A DNA stretch of 64,000 nucleotides. It comes from Hoeflea phototrophica DFL-43. Its GTDB lineage: Bacteria > Pseudomonadota > Alphaproteobacteria > Rhizobiales > Rhizobiaceae. The notes beneath the pieces were generated by a model that worked only from the letters and a program-made list of their open reading frames with translations, searched no databases and was not told the DNA's origin. Positions 1-10,379 of this stretch are shown in pieces; the first letter of the stretch is position 1, and every line of letters begins with the position of its first letter. Position numbers and translations under genes: made by a program. The DNA is taken from contig NZ_CM002917.1 in the NCBI RefSeq assembly GCF_000154705.2, forward strand, positions 2,436,461 to 2,500,460, in the 5' to 3' direction.

Positions 1-111
1 AAGCCGCGTATTTCCAGAAACTATGCAGCGAGCCTACGCGTCAAGCAAGCCATGAGCAGGAAACCACAAACATGCTCCCTGCCCGAGGCCGCAATCGCGC
101 CACCAAATATG

Positions 112-987
112 TCAGATGCGTCCGCTGCGGGCTGCGCGCCACAGCCGCCACTGCCGCCGCCATTGCGACGGACGTGGCGACGTTTCCATACAGCCGGATC
201 CGAGTGTTTCCGCCCGTTTGAGCACAGGCTCAACCAGCGCCATCGGCAGATAAGCCGGGCGCATTTCGGAAGCAACATCGCGCAGGGCGTCATGCGCCTT
301 TGAAAGGTGATCACGGCCAAAACCCGCAAAAGCGCGAACCGCCGCGTCAATGGCCTTCCTGTTCTCACCGGCGAGCAGGCTGTCGCGGTCAAGCCCGGTC
401 GCCGCCAGCAGATCCCCGGGGATGAACACCTGCCCGCGTGCCTGGCTGATCGGCAACAGCATCAAATGCCCGGCCACGGCCTGCGCCACCCCCGCATGTC
501 CGCTGGCCGTTGCAGTCTTTGCCGAGGCATCCGCATCGAGAAGGAATGCGGAAAGCTGCAACAAGGCTGATGCGGTCTCACCGGCATAGCCCTCATAGCT
601 GGAGCGGTCGGGCATCGGATCGTCATAGAGGTCGAACACCCGCGCTTCGCACATGCCGGCAAGTGGCGAAAGCGGCAGTCGGCGGCGCGCGATCAGCTCA
701 AGCAGCTGCGACGCCAACGGATGCGCTTCGGCTTCCCCAAGGCGTTCGCCGTCCAGCACTTCGCGCCACCATTGCAAGCGGATTTCTCCCGGCAACGGTT
801 CGCGGATCCGGTCACGGATTGCGGCAATCTCGGCATTGAACAGCAGCAGCGTTGCGATGTCGTCCTGAGCAGCCTCCGGCACCAGCAAGAGCGCCAGATA
901 CCGGTCGATATCGACCGCGCGAAGCGCTTCGAATCGCGACCGCCTGAGTTCGGTTGACTGACTTTGCGAGAGACCGGCGCCGGCCAT
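112..987 (-). CDS. Phytoene/squalene synthase family protein
   Basis: The 291-residue product belongs to the trans-isoprenyl diphosphate synthase-like (squalene/phytoene synthase) superfamily. It resembles the mitochondrial complex I assembly factor NDUFAF6 more than a pigment enzyme. Residues 20-70 give the helical start, with IRDRIREPLPGEIRLQWWR being the typical family segment. The aspartate-rich DxxxD motifs of true synthases are poorly preserved (DLYDDPMPDR near residue 120), so I would not call it an active phytoene synthase. It starts 3 nt after the Mth938-like gene and is the last gene of a yajC-secDF-Mth938 transcription unit. An NDUFAF3-like gene beside an NDUFAF6-like gene suggests a shared role in respiratory complex I assembly; this is inference. 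The stop TGA is at 112-114. Confidence 0.8.
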   Translation of the reverse strand: MAGAGLSQSQSTELRRSRFEALRAVDIDRYLALLLVPEAAQDDIATLLLFNAEIAAIRDRIREPLPGEIRLQWWREVLDGERLGEAEAHPLASQLLELIARRRLPLSPLAGMCEARVFDLYDDPMPDRSSYEGYAGETASALLQLSAFLLDADASAKTATASGHAGVAQAVAGHLMLLPISQARGQVFIPGDLLAATGLDRDSLLAGENRKAIDAAVRAFAGFGRDHLSKAHDALRDVASEMRPAYLPMALVEPVLKRAETLGSGCMETSPRPSQWRRQWRLWRAARSGRI

Positions 988-990
988 AAT

Positions 991-1377
991 TCAGACGGCA
1001 ATCAGCGCGGCGGCCACCGCGCGCGATTCGGCCAGCATCACATTGAAGGTCCGCACCGCCGCTCCGGTGCTCATCGGATCAGAAGACACATTGGCACCGC
1101 GAAGCGCTGTCTTCAGCTCCGCCGGCAATGGTCTGATCGACAGTCCCGTCCCGACCAGCAGAAACTCGATGTCGGCAGCTTCGGCCAGAACCCGTTCGAA
1201 AAGCTTGATATCGAGCACGTCACCTTCCACAGCGTCCCAGCCATAGATGCCCGAAGGCAGGCAAAGGATCGAGCCGCGGTGCGACATGTCGGCAAAACGG
1301 AACCCGCCATTGCCATAGGCATCGATGCCGGACCGGCCCGGGAAATGAGCTTCGCGAATCTCGATACCCTGGCCCAC
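991..1377 (-). CDS. Mth938-like domain protein (NDUFAF3 family)
   Basis: This 128-residue protein matches the Mth938-like (DUF498) fold related to the mitochondrial complex I assembly factor NDUFAF3. Visible family features are the glycine-rich N-terminal strand (GIDAYGNGGFRF), the central PSGIYGW segment and the conserved LLVGTG turn near residue 75. It uses a GTG start at 1377, only 2 nt beyond the secDF stop, so translational coupling is likely. The gene downstream is the NDUFAF6-like squalene synthase homologue. Biochemical function in bacteria is not established. Confidence 0.85.
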   Translation of the reverse strand: MGQGIEIREAHFPGRSGIDAYGNGGFRFADMSHRGSILCLPSGIYGWDAVEGDVLDIKLFERVLAEAADIEFLLVGTGLSIRPLPAELKTALRGANVSSDPMSTGAAVRTFNVMLAESRAVAAALIAV

Positions 1378-1379
1378 GT

Positions 1380-3944
1380 TCAGGCCGTGCTCTTTCCGTC
1401 GACTTCAAGCTCACCGGCATCCTCCGAATCAAGGCCGACGCGGAAATTGTCCGCCCTGAGCTTGAACAGGATGAGGACAGGCGCCGCGATGAAGATCGAG
1501 GAGTATGTGCCCACAAGAACGCCGAAGATCATCGCGAAGGTGAAGGACTGGATCACTTCGCCACCAAAGATGAACAGTGCCAGCAAGGCCAGCAGCGTCG
1601 TGACCGATGTCAGAATCGTGCGCGGCAGCATCTGATTGATCGACAGATCAAGCAACTGGGTCAGCGGCAGCTTCTTGTAGCGTCTGAGGTTCTCGCGCAC
1701 GCGGTCATAGACAACCACCGTATCGTTGAGCGAATAGCCGACGATCGTCAGCACCGCCGCGATACTCGAGAGGTTGAACTCGATCCCCGAGATCACGAAA
1801 ATACCGATTGTCAGCACCACATCGTGCACCGTTGCAATGATAGCACCGAGTGCGAACTGCCACTCAAACCGGAACCAGATATAGACCAGGATCGCCATCA
1901 GCGACGCGATCACCGCGATGGTACCGGCCTGTGCCAGTTCACCGGAAACCGTGGGTCCCACCACTTCCACACGGCGGATATCGTAATCGCCTTCAAGCTC
2001 CGCGCGGACCAGGGTAATCACCGTCTGCTCCGCATTCTCTCCACCGCCCTGGGCCTGAACCCGGATCAAAACATCGCGTGGCGTGCCGAATTCCTGGGCC
2101 TGGATATCGCCGAGATTGAGCTCGGACAGCCGCGCACGAATGTCACCGACATCGGCGTTTCCGTCCTTGGCCTGCACTTCGATCATCGATCCGCCCTTGA
2201 AATCGATGCCGTAGTTCATGTTGACGGTCGCAAACAGCACCATCGCCGTCACCGACGCCACCGCCGACAGAACGAAGGTGAAACGCCGGAACGTCATGAA
2301 GCGGAAGGTGAAATCGCGGATGACCCGGTCGAGCATGCCCTTCGGCATGGTCTTCGGGCGCTTGCGGCGCACCCACTCTGCCACCATCCAGCGGGTGAAG
2401 GTGAAGGCGGTGAACACAGTCGTCACGATACCGATGGCCAGAGTGATCGCAAAACCACGCACCGGTCCGGTGCCGAGATAGAACAGGATGATTGCAGCGA
2501 TCAGCGTGGTGACGTTGGCGTCCAAGATGGTCGAGAAAGCGCGGCTGAAGCCCGCGTCAATCGCCTGGATCAGCGACCGTCCGGACCGGTGCTCCTCGCG
2601 GATACGCTCATAAATCAGCACGTTGGAATCAACGGCCATGCCGACCGTGAGCACGATACCGGCAATACCCGGCAAGGTCAGCGTCGCGCCAAGCATGGTC
2701 AGCAGTGCAATGATCATCGAAACGTTGGCAATCAGCGCCAGATTGGCGATGAAACCAAGCATGCCATAGGCCACGAACATGAAGGCCAGCACCAGCACAG
2801 CACCGATCAGGCCTGCAATTTCACCTGCGGCAATCGAATCCGCTCCAAGGCCGGGCCCGACGGTTCGCTCTTCAATCACGGTCAGCGTCGCCGGCAAGGC
2901 GCCTGCGCGCAGCAGGATCGCCAGGTCATTGGCGCTCTCAACCGTGAAATTGCCCGAAATCTGTCCGCTGCCGCCAAGAATAGGCTCGCGGATCACCGGT
3001 GCTGAAATTACCTGTTCATCCAGCACGATCGCAAAAGGCAGCCCGACAAACTGGGTTGTGGCCTGACCGAAGCGCTGTCCGCCCTTGGAATCGAAACGGA
3101 AGGACACGATCGGTTCGTTGGTGCGCTGGTCATAGCCAGCCTGCGCGTCCACCAGATTTTCGCCCGACACCAGAACACTGCGCTGGATCAGGTAGGGAAT
3201 TGGCGGATCATCGGTGGAGAACAGCACTTCCGAGGTGGCCGGCGGACGTCCATCCATCGCTTCCTGGACAGGCATCGATGTATCGACCATCCGGAATGCA
3301 AGCTTTGCCGTCTGGTTGAGCAGGCTTTTGAGCCGCTCGGGATCGTCAAGACCCGGAACCTGAACCAGGATGCGATCCGCACCCTGACGCTGAATCACCG
3401 GCTCGGTCGTTCCAAGTTCATCGATACGTTTGCGAACCACCTCGATGGACTGTGCCACTGCCGAGGAGACCCGGTATGTGATGCCGTCATCGGTGAGCAC
3501 GATGCGGAGTTGCCCCGACTGGGTTTCCTCGATCGTCGCCTCGACAATCGACCCTCCACCAAGCAGACCTGACGCCACAGGTTCTGTCAGTTCGGCCAGG
3601 ATGTTCCTGGCCTCTTCAATCTGGGACTCGTCGCGAATGCGCACCTGGACGATTTGTCCCGTTCCGGACAGACCGGTGTAGCCGATACCCGCCTCGCGCA
3701 GCAGGCGCCGCACATCATCCACGGTCGTCGTCAGCCGGTCCTTGATGATGTCCTGGCGTTCCACCTGCAGCAGCATGTAGGAACCGCCCTGCAAGTCCAG
3801 GCCAAGGGTCAACTGCTTTGACGGGAGCCATTCGGGCAGGTTTGCCGCTTGCTGCCGGTCCAGCAGATTGGGCGCGGCGAACACAACGCCGGCGAGAACC
3901 GCAAGCCAGATCAGGGTGGTTTTCCAACGGGAGAAGTACAGCAT
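1380..3944 (-). CDS. secDF: SecDF fusion, protein translocase accessory subunit
   Basis: The 854-residue inner-membrane protein fuses SecD and SecF. SecDF uses the proton motive force to help pull preproteins out of the SecYEG channel on the periplasmic side. The SecD half starts with a membrane anchor (residues 8-26), then the conserved GLDLQGG motif, a large periplasmic P1 region and five further membrane segments that include the FMFVAYG and AVDSNVLIYERIREE regions. The SecF half begins near residue 555, with its own anchor, the GIDFKGGSMIEV motif near 580 and the final membrane bundle (LNDTVVVYDRVREN). Fused SecDF of about 850 residues is usual in Rhizobiales. It lies 91 bp downstream of yajC in the same orientation, the classic pairing. 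Confidence 0.97.
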   Translation of the reverse strand: MLYFSRWKTTLIWLAVLAGVVFAAPNLLDRQQAANLPEWLPSKQLTLGLDLQGGSYMLLQVERQDIIKDRLTTTVDDVRRLLREAGIGYTGLSGTGQIVQVRIRDESQIEEARNILAELTEPVASGLLGGGSIVEATIEETQSGQLRIVLTDDGITYRVSSAVAQSIEVVRKRIDELGTTEPVIQRQGADRILVQVPGLDDPERLKSLLNQTAKLAFRMVDTSMPVQEAMDGRPPATSEVLFSTDDPPIPYLIQRSVLVSGENLVDAQAGYDQRTNEPIVSFRFDSKGGQRFGQATTQFVGLPFAIVLDEQVISAPVIREPILGGSGQISGNFTVESANDLAILLRAGALPATLTVIEERTVGPGLGADSIAAGEIAGLIGAVLVLAFMFVAYGMLGFIANLALIANVSMIIALLTMLGATLTLPGIAGIVLTVGMAVDSNVLIYERIREEHRSGRSLIQAIDAGFSRAFSTILDANVTTLIAAIILFYLGTGPVRGFAITLAIGIVTTVFTAFTFTRWMVAEWVRRKRPKTMPKGMLDRVIRDFTFRFMTFRRFTFVLSAVASVTAMVLFATVNMNYGIDFKGGSMIEVQAKDGNADVGDIRARLSELNLGDIQAQEFGTPRDVLIRVQAQGGGENAEQTVITLVRAELEGDYDIRRVEVVGPTVSGELAQAGTIAVIASLMAILVYIWFRFEWQFALGAIIATVHDVVLTIGIFVISGIEFNLSSIAAVLTIVGYSLNDTVVVYDRVRENLRRYKKLPLTQLLDLSINQMLPRTILTSVTTLLALLALFIFGGEVIQSFTFAMIFGVLVGTYSSIFIAAPVLILFKLRADNFRVGLDSEDAGELEVDGKSTA

Positions 3945-4035
3945 GTCGCTCTCTGTTTGGCCCAGAAGACCAATTTATGTGGCATTGCGCCTGGCGCGGC
4001 GATGGACAGGGAACATCCCTGTCCAATCTTTACGG

Positions 4036-4359
4036 CTATTCCTTGACGGGTTCGCTCTTGGCGCGCACGTCGGCAATCAGGCTGCGCATCAGCCGCACCT
4101 TGACGCCATCGGCAATCTCGACTTCCAGCTCGGCATCATCGATCACCTTGGTGACCTTGCCGAGCACACCACCGCCGGTGACCACCTGGTCGCCACGGCG
4201 CACGTTCTTGAGCATTTCCTCGCGTTTTTTCATCTGCATGCGCTGTGGCCGGATGATCAGGAAATACATGATCACGAAGATCAGCACGAATGGCAGGATC
4301 GACATCAGGATCTCGCCACCACCGCCAGCGGTTTGGGCATAGGCCGGGGTTACAAACAT
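4036..4359 (-). CDS. yajC: Preprotein translocase subunit YajC
   Basis: This is a 107-residue single-pass membrane protein that associates with SecDF. The ATG at 4359 is chosen because it gives the family-typical N terminus MFVTPAYAQ and is preceded by a good ribosome-binding site (GAGGAG, about 7 nt upstream). A reading from 4464 would add 35 unrelated residues. One hydrophobic segment (about residues 18-38, ILPFVLIFVIMYFLIIRPQR) is followed by the conserved cytoplasmic domain with GDQVVTGGGVLGKV. It is the first gene of the yajC-secDF-Mth938-squalene synthase-like unit. Its promoter should lie in the 204-bp divergent gap shared with the DUF815 ATPase. Confidence 0.95.
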   Translation of the reverse strand: MFVTPAYAQTAGGGGEILMSILPFVLIFVIMYFLIIRPQRMQMKKREEMLKNVRRGDQVVTGGGVLGKVTKVIDDAELEVEIADGVKVRLMRSLIADVRAKSEPVKE

Positions 4360-4563
4360 CAAAAACTCCTCAAGGATGTGTAGGAAGGCCAAAACAAGGG
4401 GCCAACAGTCGAGCGGAATATAGTGGCAGTCGGGCCGATTGCAACGCAAACATGGCCCTATCAAGCCCGTTTTTCGGCTTCAGGGCGCTTTTCCATAAGC
4501 CGTCGGCATGCTACCGGCACGATGCTTGCCGCAGACTGGCACTCACCCAAACCGGACACCGTC

Positions 4564-5433
4564 ATGCAAGATGATATCGCCCAACAAATCCTCACCGAAC
4601 TCTCGCGCCTGACGCGGGCGGTGGAATCACTTTCCGCGCCTGAGCCCGCGCCCAGCGATTTTCACGCGGCTGACTGCTTTGTCTGGAACGCCGAAGGCGG
4701 AAATCTGGTCCCCATAGCCAAGCCCAACAGGATCGAGATCGATCTGATCAAGGGGGTCGACCACGTCCGCGACATTCTATTCGACAACACCAGGCGCTTC
4801 GCCATGGGCTTGCCGGCCAACAATGTCCTGCTCTGGGGCGCACGCGGCATGGGCAAATCGTCACTGGTCAAGTCCGTCCATGCAGCCTTGGCCAACGACC
4901 CTGGTCTGTCTGCGCCGCTCAAGCTGATCGAAATTCATCGCGAAGACATCAATTCGCTGCCCGCGTTGATGAGCCTGCTGCGACCGGCGCCGGCGCGCTT
5001 CATCCTGTTTTGCGACGACTTGTCATTCGACCATGACGACACCGCCTACAAGTCGCTCAAGGCAGCACTCGACGGCGGCATTGAAGGCAGGCCCGACAAC
5101 GCCCTGCTCTATGCCACATCGAACCGAAGGCACCTGTTGCCACGTGACATGATGGACAATGAACGCTCCACCGCGATCAATCCGAGCGAAGCCATCGAGG
5201 AGAAGGTGTCATTGTCTGACCGCTTCGGGCTTTGGCTGGGCTTTCACAAATGCAGCCAGGATGACTATCTCGACATGGTCAATGGCTATGCCGCGCATTA
5301 CCAGCTTGAGATTGAACCGGAAGCCCTGCGCGCCCAATCGCTCGAATGGGCGACAACCCGCGGTTCGAGATCCGGCCGTGTCGCCTGGCAATTCATTCAG
5401 GACCTTGCCGGCCGGCTTGGCCAGAAAACCTGA
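4564..5433 (+). CDS. DUF815 family ATP-binding protein
   Basis: The 289-residue protein is an AAA-type ATPase of the DUF815 family. The Walker A motif is near residues 93-101 (WGARGMGKSS) and a Walker B-like stretch follows (FILFCDDLSFD), with an asparagine/arginine sensor region LLYATSNRRHL. The start at 4564 (MQDDIAQQIL) is chosen by resemblance to family N termini. An in-frame ATG at 4522 is possible, and neither has a clear Shine-Dalgarno sequence. It is transcribed divergently from yajC. The family is widespread in Proteobacteria, but its cellular role is not firmly known. Confidence 0.85.
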   Translation: MQDDIAQQILTELSRLTRAVESLSAPEPAPSDFHAADCFVWNAEGGNLVPIAKPNRIEIDLIKGVDHVRDILFDNTRRFAMGLPANNVLLWGARGMGKSSLVKSVHAALANDPGLSAPLKLIEIHREDINSLPALMSLLRPAPARFILFCDDLSFDHDDTAYKSLKAALDGGIEGRPDNALLYATSNRRHLLPRDMMDNERSTAINPSEAIEEKVSLSDRFGLWLGFHKCSQDDYLDMVNGYAAHYQLEIEPEALRAQSLEWATTRGSRSGRVAWQFIQDLAGRLGQKT

Positions 5434-5500
5434 CACAGAGATCAGGTCGTAACTGCCTGCTCAGTGAAGAACCAATGAGCGCTTTCCAAGACCGCATACG

Positions 5501-5534
5501 AAAAAAGGCCCGCGCTTCAGGGCGCCGGCCTTCT
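5501..5534 (-). terminator. Rho-independent terminator after the nlpD-like gene
   Basis: A GC-rich inverted repeat pairs AAGGCC with GGCCTT, with a partly matched inner stem. It is preceded on the plus strand by a run of six A, which becomes the U-tract for minus-strand transcripts. It lies about 20 bp past the stop of the LysM/M23 gene and fits its transcription end. Confidence 0.6.
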
Positions 5535-5556
5535 TCCGTTTTGCCTGGAGGGGCAG

Positions 5557-7464
5557 TTATTCGAGATAGCCCATCGGATCGACCGGAGAGGCATTCTTGC
5601 GCACTTCGAAATGAAGCCGTGGGGTTTTGGCGACACCGGTCATGCCTGAGCTGGCGATGACCTGACCACGAGCCACCTTGTCACCGCGCTTCACGTGCAG
5701 ATCATTGGCATGGGCGTAGACAGTGACCAGCCCATCATCATGCCGGACCAGGACAGTCTTGCCGTATTCCTTCAAACCGTCTCCGGAATAGATCACGACA
5801 CCGTTCTCCGCTGCCTTGACCGGGGTCCCGGTTGGCATCGAGATATCAATGCCATCATTGCGCTTGCCATCTTCGTTCTTGGCAAAGCCGGTGATCACCT
5901 GACCCCTGGCCGGCCAGCGGAACTTGTCAATGCCGGTGGCAGCCGGTGCCACGGATGCCGTATCAGCACGGGTTTTGGCGGCAACGCCATCCTGCGATGT
6001 CCCGGCACCCACCTGAGCTGCCGGCGCAGGCGGTGTGTAAGAGCGCGGCGCGGGTTCGCTGCTTACCGACGCGGTGCGGGTGGCGTCAACGGCACCTGCA
6101 TCCCGACCGGGAATCGAAAGCGTTTGCCCGATCCGGATATTCGAGCCCTTAAGATCGTTGGCCGCTTTAAGCGCATCAACACTGACGCCATGATTGCGTG
6201 CAATCTTGGTCAGCGTGTCGCCGCTGGCGACCGAATACACCCCGCCTGAACTCGAAGCAGAACTTGCATCACCCGCACGGGTGGTGACCGTTGCGCTGTT
6301 TGCGGTTTCAGCCGAGCTGTTTTGCGGGCTGCGCAGCGACGGCGCATTTGGCAACACGGCCACATCGCGCGACGGCGCAGGCACAGGAACCGGGATCCGC
6401 TCATGCCGGGCTTCGCCGCGCAGGCCTGCTCCGGAATTGGCAGCCCTTGTATTCGGATTGTTGTCCGGAGCCGAAACTGGCGCCTGGCGGGAATAGACAT
6501 AGACCGGGATCAGCAATTGCCGGCCTGCAGACACCTTCGAGGCATCGGCAATGTTGTTCGCCTTCATGATCTCGCTGGCCGGCACGCCATAGCGTTTGGA
6601 CAGGTTGTAAATCGTTTCACCGGGACCGAGAGTGATGCGGGTCGCTCCGGCTGTGGTCCACCCTGCCCCTTTTGGAGCGCTGCCGGTCACAATGGGATCA
6701 GGCGCGAGCACCTGATCGGCATTCTGCTTGTAGACCGAAGCGGGCTGAACGGAGGCCGTAAGGTTCTGTGGCCGTTCAGGGAAAGACTGGGCGGCAGGTG
6801 CAGGCGCGAGAACAGCCTGGCGCGGCTGCGCTGGCACCGTCACATTCGGAATCTGAGTGACCGTTGCCGGGCTTGCCACGTTTCTGGTCGGCGCAGCCAG
6901 CGCGGGCTGCATGACCGGCGCACGCTGAACCTGTGCAGGAATCAGGCTTGCCGGCGAAGCGGAAGCCCGGGCCAGAGCACCAGGAACCGACCCGGTTGAC
7001 GTAGGGTCATAGCCCTGCGTGACCGGCGCACGATAGTCACCTGGGAAGGCCTGGGACACTCCAGCCTGTGCAGCAGGATAAGCCTGTGCAGCAGGATAAG
7101 CCTGCGCAGCAGGATAAGCCTGTGCAGCAGGATAAGCCTGTGCAGCAGGATAAGCCTGTTGCGCGGGAGCCTGCGGAAAACCATTGTTCTGCGGATAGGC
7201 AGCGGCCTGCGGGTACCCGCCGGGCTGTTGCGGGTAGGCGCCATTCACTCCACCGGGTGGAACCGGGTTCCCGCCAACTGCGGCCAGGGGAGCAAGAGAT
7301 GAAGAGGATGGCTGCGGCACCGATGCGGTGTAGAACTGATCCGCGGCCTTGTAGGAAAAACGGTTCACGTCCGAACTGCAGGCGGCCGCCGAGCTCGCAA
7401 GCAGCGCAACGCCGAGCAATCGAGCAACCGAAATACAGGGAACAACAGTCTTTTCGAGACGCAT
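5557..7464 (-). CDS. NlpD-like LysM/degenerate M23 lipoprotein
   Basis: This envelope protein of about 635 residues has the NlpD layout: a signal peptide with a candidate lipid-attached Cys29 (SAAAC), a long Pro/Gln/Ala-rich linker, two LysM peptidoglycan-binding domains and a C-terminal LytM/M23 domain. LysM 1 begins GETIYNLSKRYGV and LysM 2 begins GDTLTKIARNHGV. The linker carries five tandem YPAAQA repeats. The M23 zinc ligands are altered: the usual HxGxD site reads NDGID and the final HxH site reads RLHFE. NlpD/EnvC/DipM proteins with such losses activate amidases instead of cutting peptidoglycan, so an activator role is likely. The start at 7464 (MRLEKTVV) is preferred; ATG 7476 is an alternative. 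It lies downstream of pcm in the same orientation. Confidence 0.85.
   Translation of the reverse strand: MRLEKTVVPCISVARLLGVALLASSAAACSSDVNRFSYKAADQFYTASVPQPSSSSLAPLAAVGGNPVPPGGVNGAYPQQPGGYPQAAAYPQNNGFPQAPAQQAYPAAQAYPAAQAYPAAQAYPAAQAYPAAQAGVSQAFPGDYRAPVTQGYDPTSTGSVPGALARASASPASLIPAQVQRAPVMQPALAAPTRNVASPATVTQIPNVTVPAQPRQAVLAPAPAAQSFPERPQNLTASVQPASVYKQNADQVLAPDPIVTGSAPKGAGWTTAGATRITLGPGETIYNLSKRYGVPASEIMKANNIADASKVSAGRQLLIPVYVYSRQAPVSAPDNNPNTRAANSGAGLRGEARHERIPVPVPAPSRDVAVLPNAPSLRSPQNSSAETANSATVTTRAGDASSASSSGGVYSVASGDTLTKIARNHGVSVDALKAANDLKGSNIRIGQTLSIPGRDAGAVDATRTASVSSEPAPRSYTPPAPAAQVGAGTSQDGVAAKTRADTASVAPAATGIDKFRWPARGQVITGFAKNEDGKRNDGIDISMPTGTPVKAAENGVVIYSGDGLKEYGKTVLVRHDDGLVTVYAHANDLHVKRGDKVARGQVIASSGMTGVAKTPRLHFEVRKNASPVDPMGYLE
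7063..7152 (-). repeat. Five 18-bp tandem repeats inside the nlpD-like gene
   Basis: Five consecutive 18-bp copies of AGCCTGTGCAGCAGGATA (plus-strand reading) run from 7063 to 7152. The third copy has one T-to-C change, and a 7-bp partial sixth copy follows. They encode (YPAAQA)n in the protein linker. The 18-bp unit keeps frame when copy number changes, so the linker length can vary. Confidence 0.95.
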
Positions 7465-7570
7465 AACACTACCCATCAACGCAATACCAACTGATGATGA
7501 TTAAAGCGCGTTAGTGTTACTCATCGGTTAAGGTTGGCAATTTTTGACCGCTTTTAGGTCAATGATGTTG

Positions 7571-8227
7571 CTAGAGCGCGGCCGCAAGCCCCGGTATGAA
7601 GGGCGTATAGGGAACAACGAAAAGGTCTTCACGCTCGAACCGGCTTCCGATCTTGGTCAGCCGCGCCATGCGGGTCGCCCCGCCCTCTTCGCCTGCGATG
7701 GGCGCCAGCATCACCCCGCCTGATGCCAGCAGGTCAACGAACTGCCTTGGCATTCCATCAAACGAACAGGTTGCGATGATCCGGTCGAAACTCCCCTCGC
7801 CGCTTACGCCCTTAAGACCGTCCAATTGCCGGGCAATGACATTGCCAAGCCCGAGATGCGCAAAGCGTTGCTGGGCCAGTTGCACCAATGTCTTGTAGCG
7901 GTCGACAGTGATCACCCGCTCGGCAAGACGTGCCGCGACAGCAGCCAGAAACCCCGAACCGGTGCCGATGTCGAGAACCCTGTGGCCAGGCTCAATTTCA
8001 GCGCAGGCCAAAACCCGCGCCACGAGGTCGGGGCTTTCGGCAAATCCGCCGCAATCGATCGGCAGCAACCGGTCATGATAGGCGGCATCAGCATAGGCTG
8101 CGGAATGAAACACCGTGCGCGGCGTTTGCTCGATCGCCGTGAGCAACGCCGTGTTGGCAATGCCCTCGGCCCGCAACCTCAGGAACAGGCCGGCACACCC
8201 TTCCTTCTCTGCGAGCCGTACATTCAT
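7571..8227 (-). CDS. pcm: Protein-L-isoaspartate O-methyltransferase
   Basis: The 218-residue cytosolic enzyme transfers a methyl group from S-adenosylmethionine to isoaspartyl residues, starting repair of aged proteins. The SAM-binding motif I is intact (VLDIGTGSGFLAAV, near residues 86-99), and the family motif with PRTVFHSAAYADAAYHD lies in the N-terminal third. It starts 3 nt after the surE stop, matching the frequent surE-pcm-nlpD order in Proteobacteria. A second, more divergent Pcm-like gene lies at 34756-35430. Confidence 0.93.
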   Translation of the reverse strand: MNVRLAEKEGCAGLFLRLRAEGIANTALLTAIEQTPRTVFHSAAYADAAYHDRLLPIDCGGFAESPDLVARVLACAEIEPGHRVLDIGTGSGFLAAVAARLAERVITVDRYKTLVQLAQQRFAHLGLGNVIARQLDGLKGVSGEGSFDRIIATCSFDGMPRQFVDLLASGGVMLAPIAGEEGGATRMARLTKIGSRFEREDLFVVPYTPFIPGLAAAL

Positions 8228-8230
8228 CGC

Positions 8231-8992
<762 letters not shown>

Positions 8993-9013
8993 CTTCTGGC
9001 CCCCGGTCTGAAA

Positions 9014-10297
9014 TCAGGCGGTTTTCTCGATTTTTGAAAGCCCGCCCATATAGAATCGAAGCGCGTCGGGCACGGTGATCGAGCCGTCGGCGTTCTGGTA
9101 GTTTTCCATCACCGCAATCAATGCCCGGCCAACGGCCACGCCTGAACCATTGAGCGTATGGACAAAGCGGGTCGCCTTGTCGCCAGGCTTGCGGCTGCGC
9201 GCATTCATCCGGCGCGCCTGAAAATCACCGCACACCGAGCAGGAGGAAATCTCGCGATAGGCATTCTGACCCGGCAACCAGACCTCGATGTCATAGGTCT
9301 TCTGTGCGCCAAACCCCATGTCGCCCGTGCACAGCACAACGGTGCGGAAATGCAGGCCAAGACGGGTCAGCACGGCTTCCGCGCTGGCGGTCATCCGCTC
9401 ATGCTCCTCAAGCGAGGTTTCGGGCGTTGTGACAGACACCAGCTCCACCTTCGAGAACTGATGCTGACGCAGCATGCCGCGGGTGTCGCGGCCGGCGGAC
9501 CCCGCTTCCGACCGGAAACAGGCCGTATGCGCCGCATAACGCTTGGGCAATTCATCTTCGGCCAGGATTTCACCCGCGGCCATATAGGTCAGCGGCACTT
9601 CGGCAGTCGGGATCAGCCACCGACCATCGGTGGTGCGGAAGAGATCATCGCCAAATTTCGGCAGCTTGTCGGTGCCATAGGCCGCCGCATCATTGACCAG
9701 AAGCGGCGGATTGACCTCGGTATACCCGTGTTCGCCGGTGTGCAGATCGAGCATGAACTGACCCAGCGCCCGTTCGAGCCGGGCCAGCGGACCCGACAGG
9801 ATCGTGAAACGCGCACCCGACATCTTGGCCGCGCGCTCAAAATCCATCATGCCAAGCGCTTCGCCGAGTTCGAAATGCTCCTTCGGCTCAAATCCGAGAT
9901 CGGGTTTCTCGCCAACCTTGCGCACCTCGACATTATCGGCCTCGTCCGCACCCAGCGGGACCTCGTCGAGCGGAATGTTGGGCAACACCGACAAGGCGTG
10001 CTTGAGTTCTTCGTCAAGCTCGCGCTCTTTGGCCTCTCCGGCCTGAAGCTCATCCTTGAGCTTCGCCACCTCGGCTTTCAGCGCGTCGGCAGCGGCCTGA
10101 TCCTTGGCCGCCATCGCCTTGCCGATTTCCTTGGAAGCCGCATTGCGGCGCTCCTGCAGCGCCTGAACCAGGCCGACATGGCTGCGGCGGGCCTCGTCAA
10201 GTGCAACAAGTCTGGACGATTGCGCTTCTGCCCCACGTTTTTCCAGTGCCGCATCGAGCGCTGCGGGGTTTTCACGTATCCATTTGATGTCGAGCAT
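9014..10297 (-). CDS. serS: Serine--tRNA ligase
   Basis: The 427-residue class II aminoacyl-tRNA synthetase charges tRNA-Ser (and tRNA-Sec where present). Residues 1-110 form the N-terminal coiled-coil arm that grips the long variable arm of tRNA-Ser. The catalytic core shows motif 2 ([17 protein letters not shown]) and motif 3 ([17 protein letters not shown]). Length is typical. It heads the serS-surE-pcm group, 82 bp downstream of tatC. Confidence 0.97.
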   Translation of the reverse strand: MLDIKWIRENPAALDAALEKRGAEAQSSRLVALDEARRSHVGLVQALQERRNAASKEIGKAMAAKDQAAADALKAEVAKLKDELQAGEAKERELDEELKHALSVLPNIPLDEVPLGADEADNVEVRKVGEKPDLGFEPKEHFELGEALGMMDFERAAKMSGARFTILSGPLARLERALGQFMLDLHTGEHGYTEVNPPLLVNDAAAYGTDKLPKFGDDLFRTTDGRWLIPTAEVPLTYMAAGEILAEDELPKRYAAHTACFRSEAGSAGRDTRGMLRQHQFSKVELVSVTTPETSLEEHERMTASAEAVLTRLGLHFRTVVLCTGDMGFGAQKTYDIEVWLPGQNAYREISSCSVCGDFQARRMNARSRKPGDKATRFVHTLNGSGVAVGRALIAVMENYQNADGSITVPDALRFYMGGLSKIEKTA

Positions 10298-10379
10298 GTC
10301 CGGTTCCGGTAATCAGATGGCCGCCGCCATCCCGGTTGGGACGGCAGAGCAAGAAAATACAGATCCCGATCCGCTTGTA

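Noticed and set aside
1824..3005. 393-residue His/Arg/Gln-rich open frame on the plus strand
   Set aside because: It lies antisense to secDF and has the composition of a GC-rich shadow frame, with no family resemblance.
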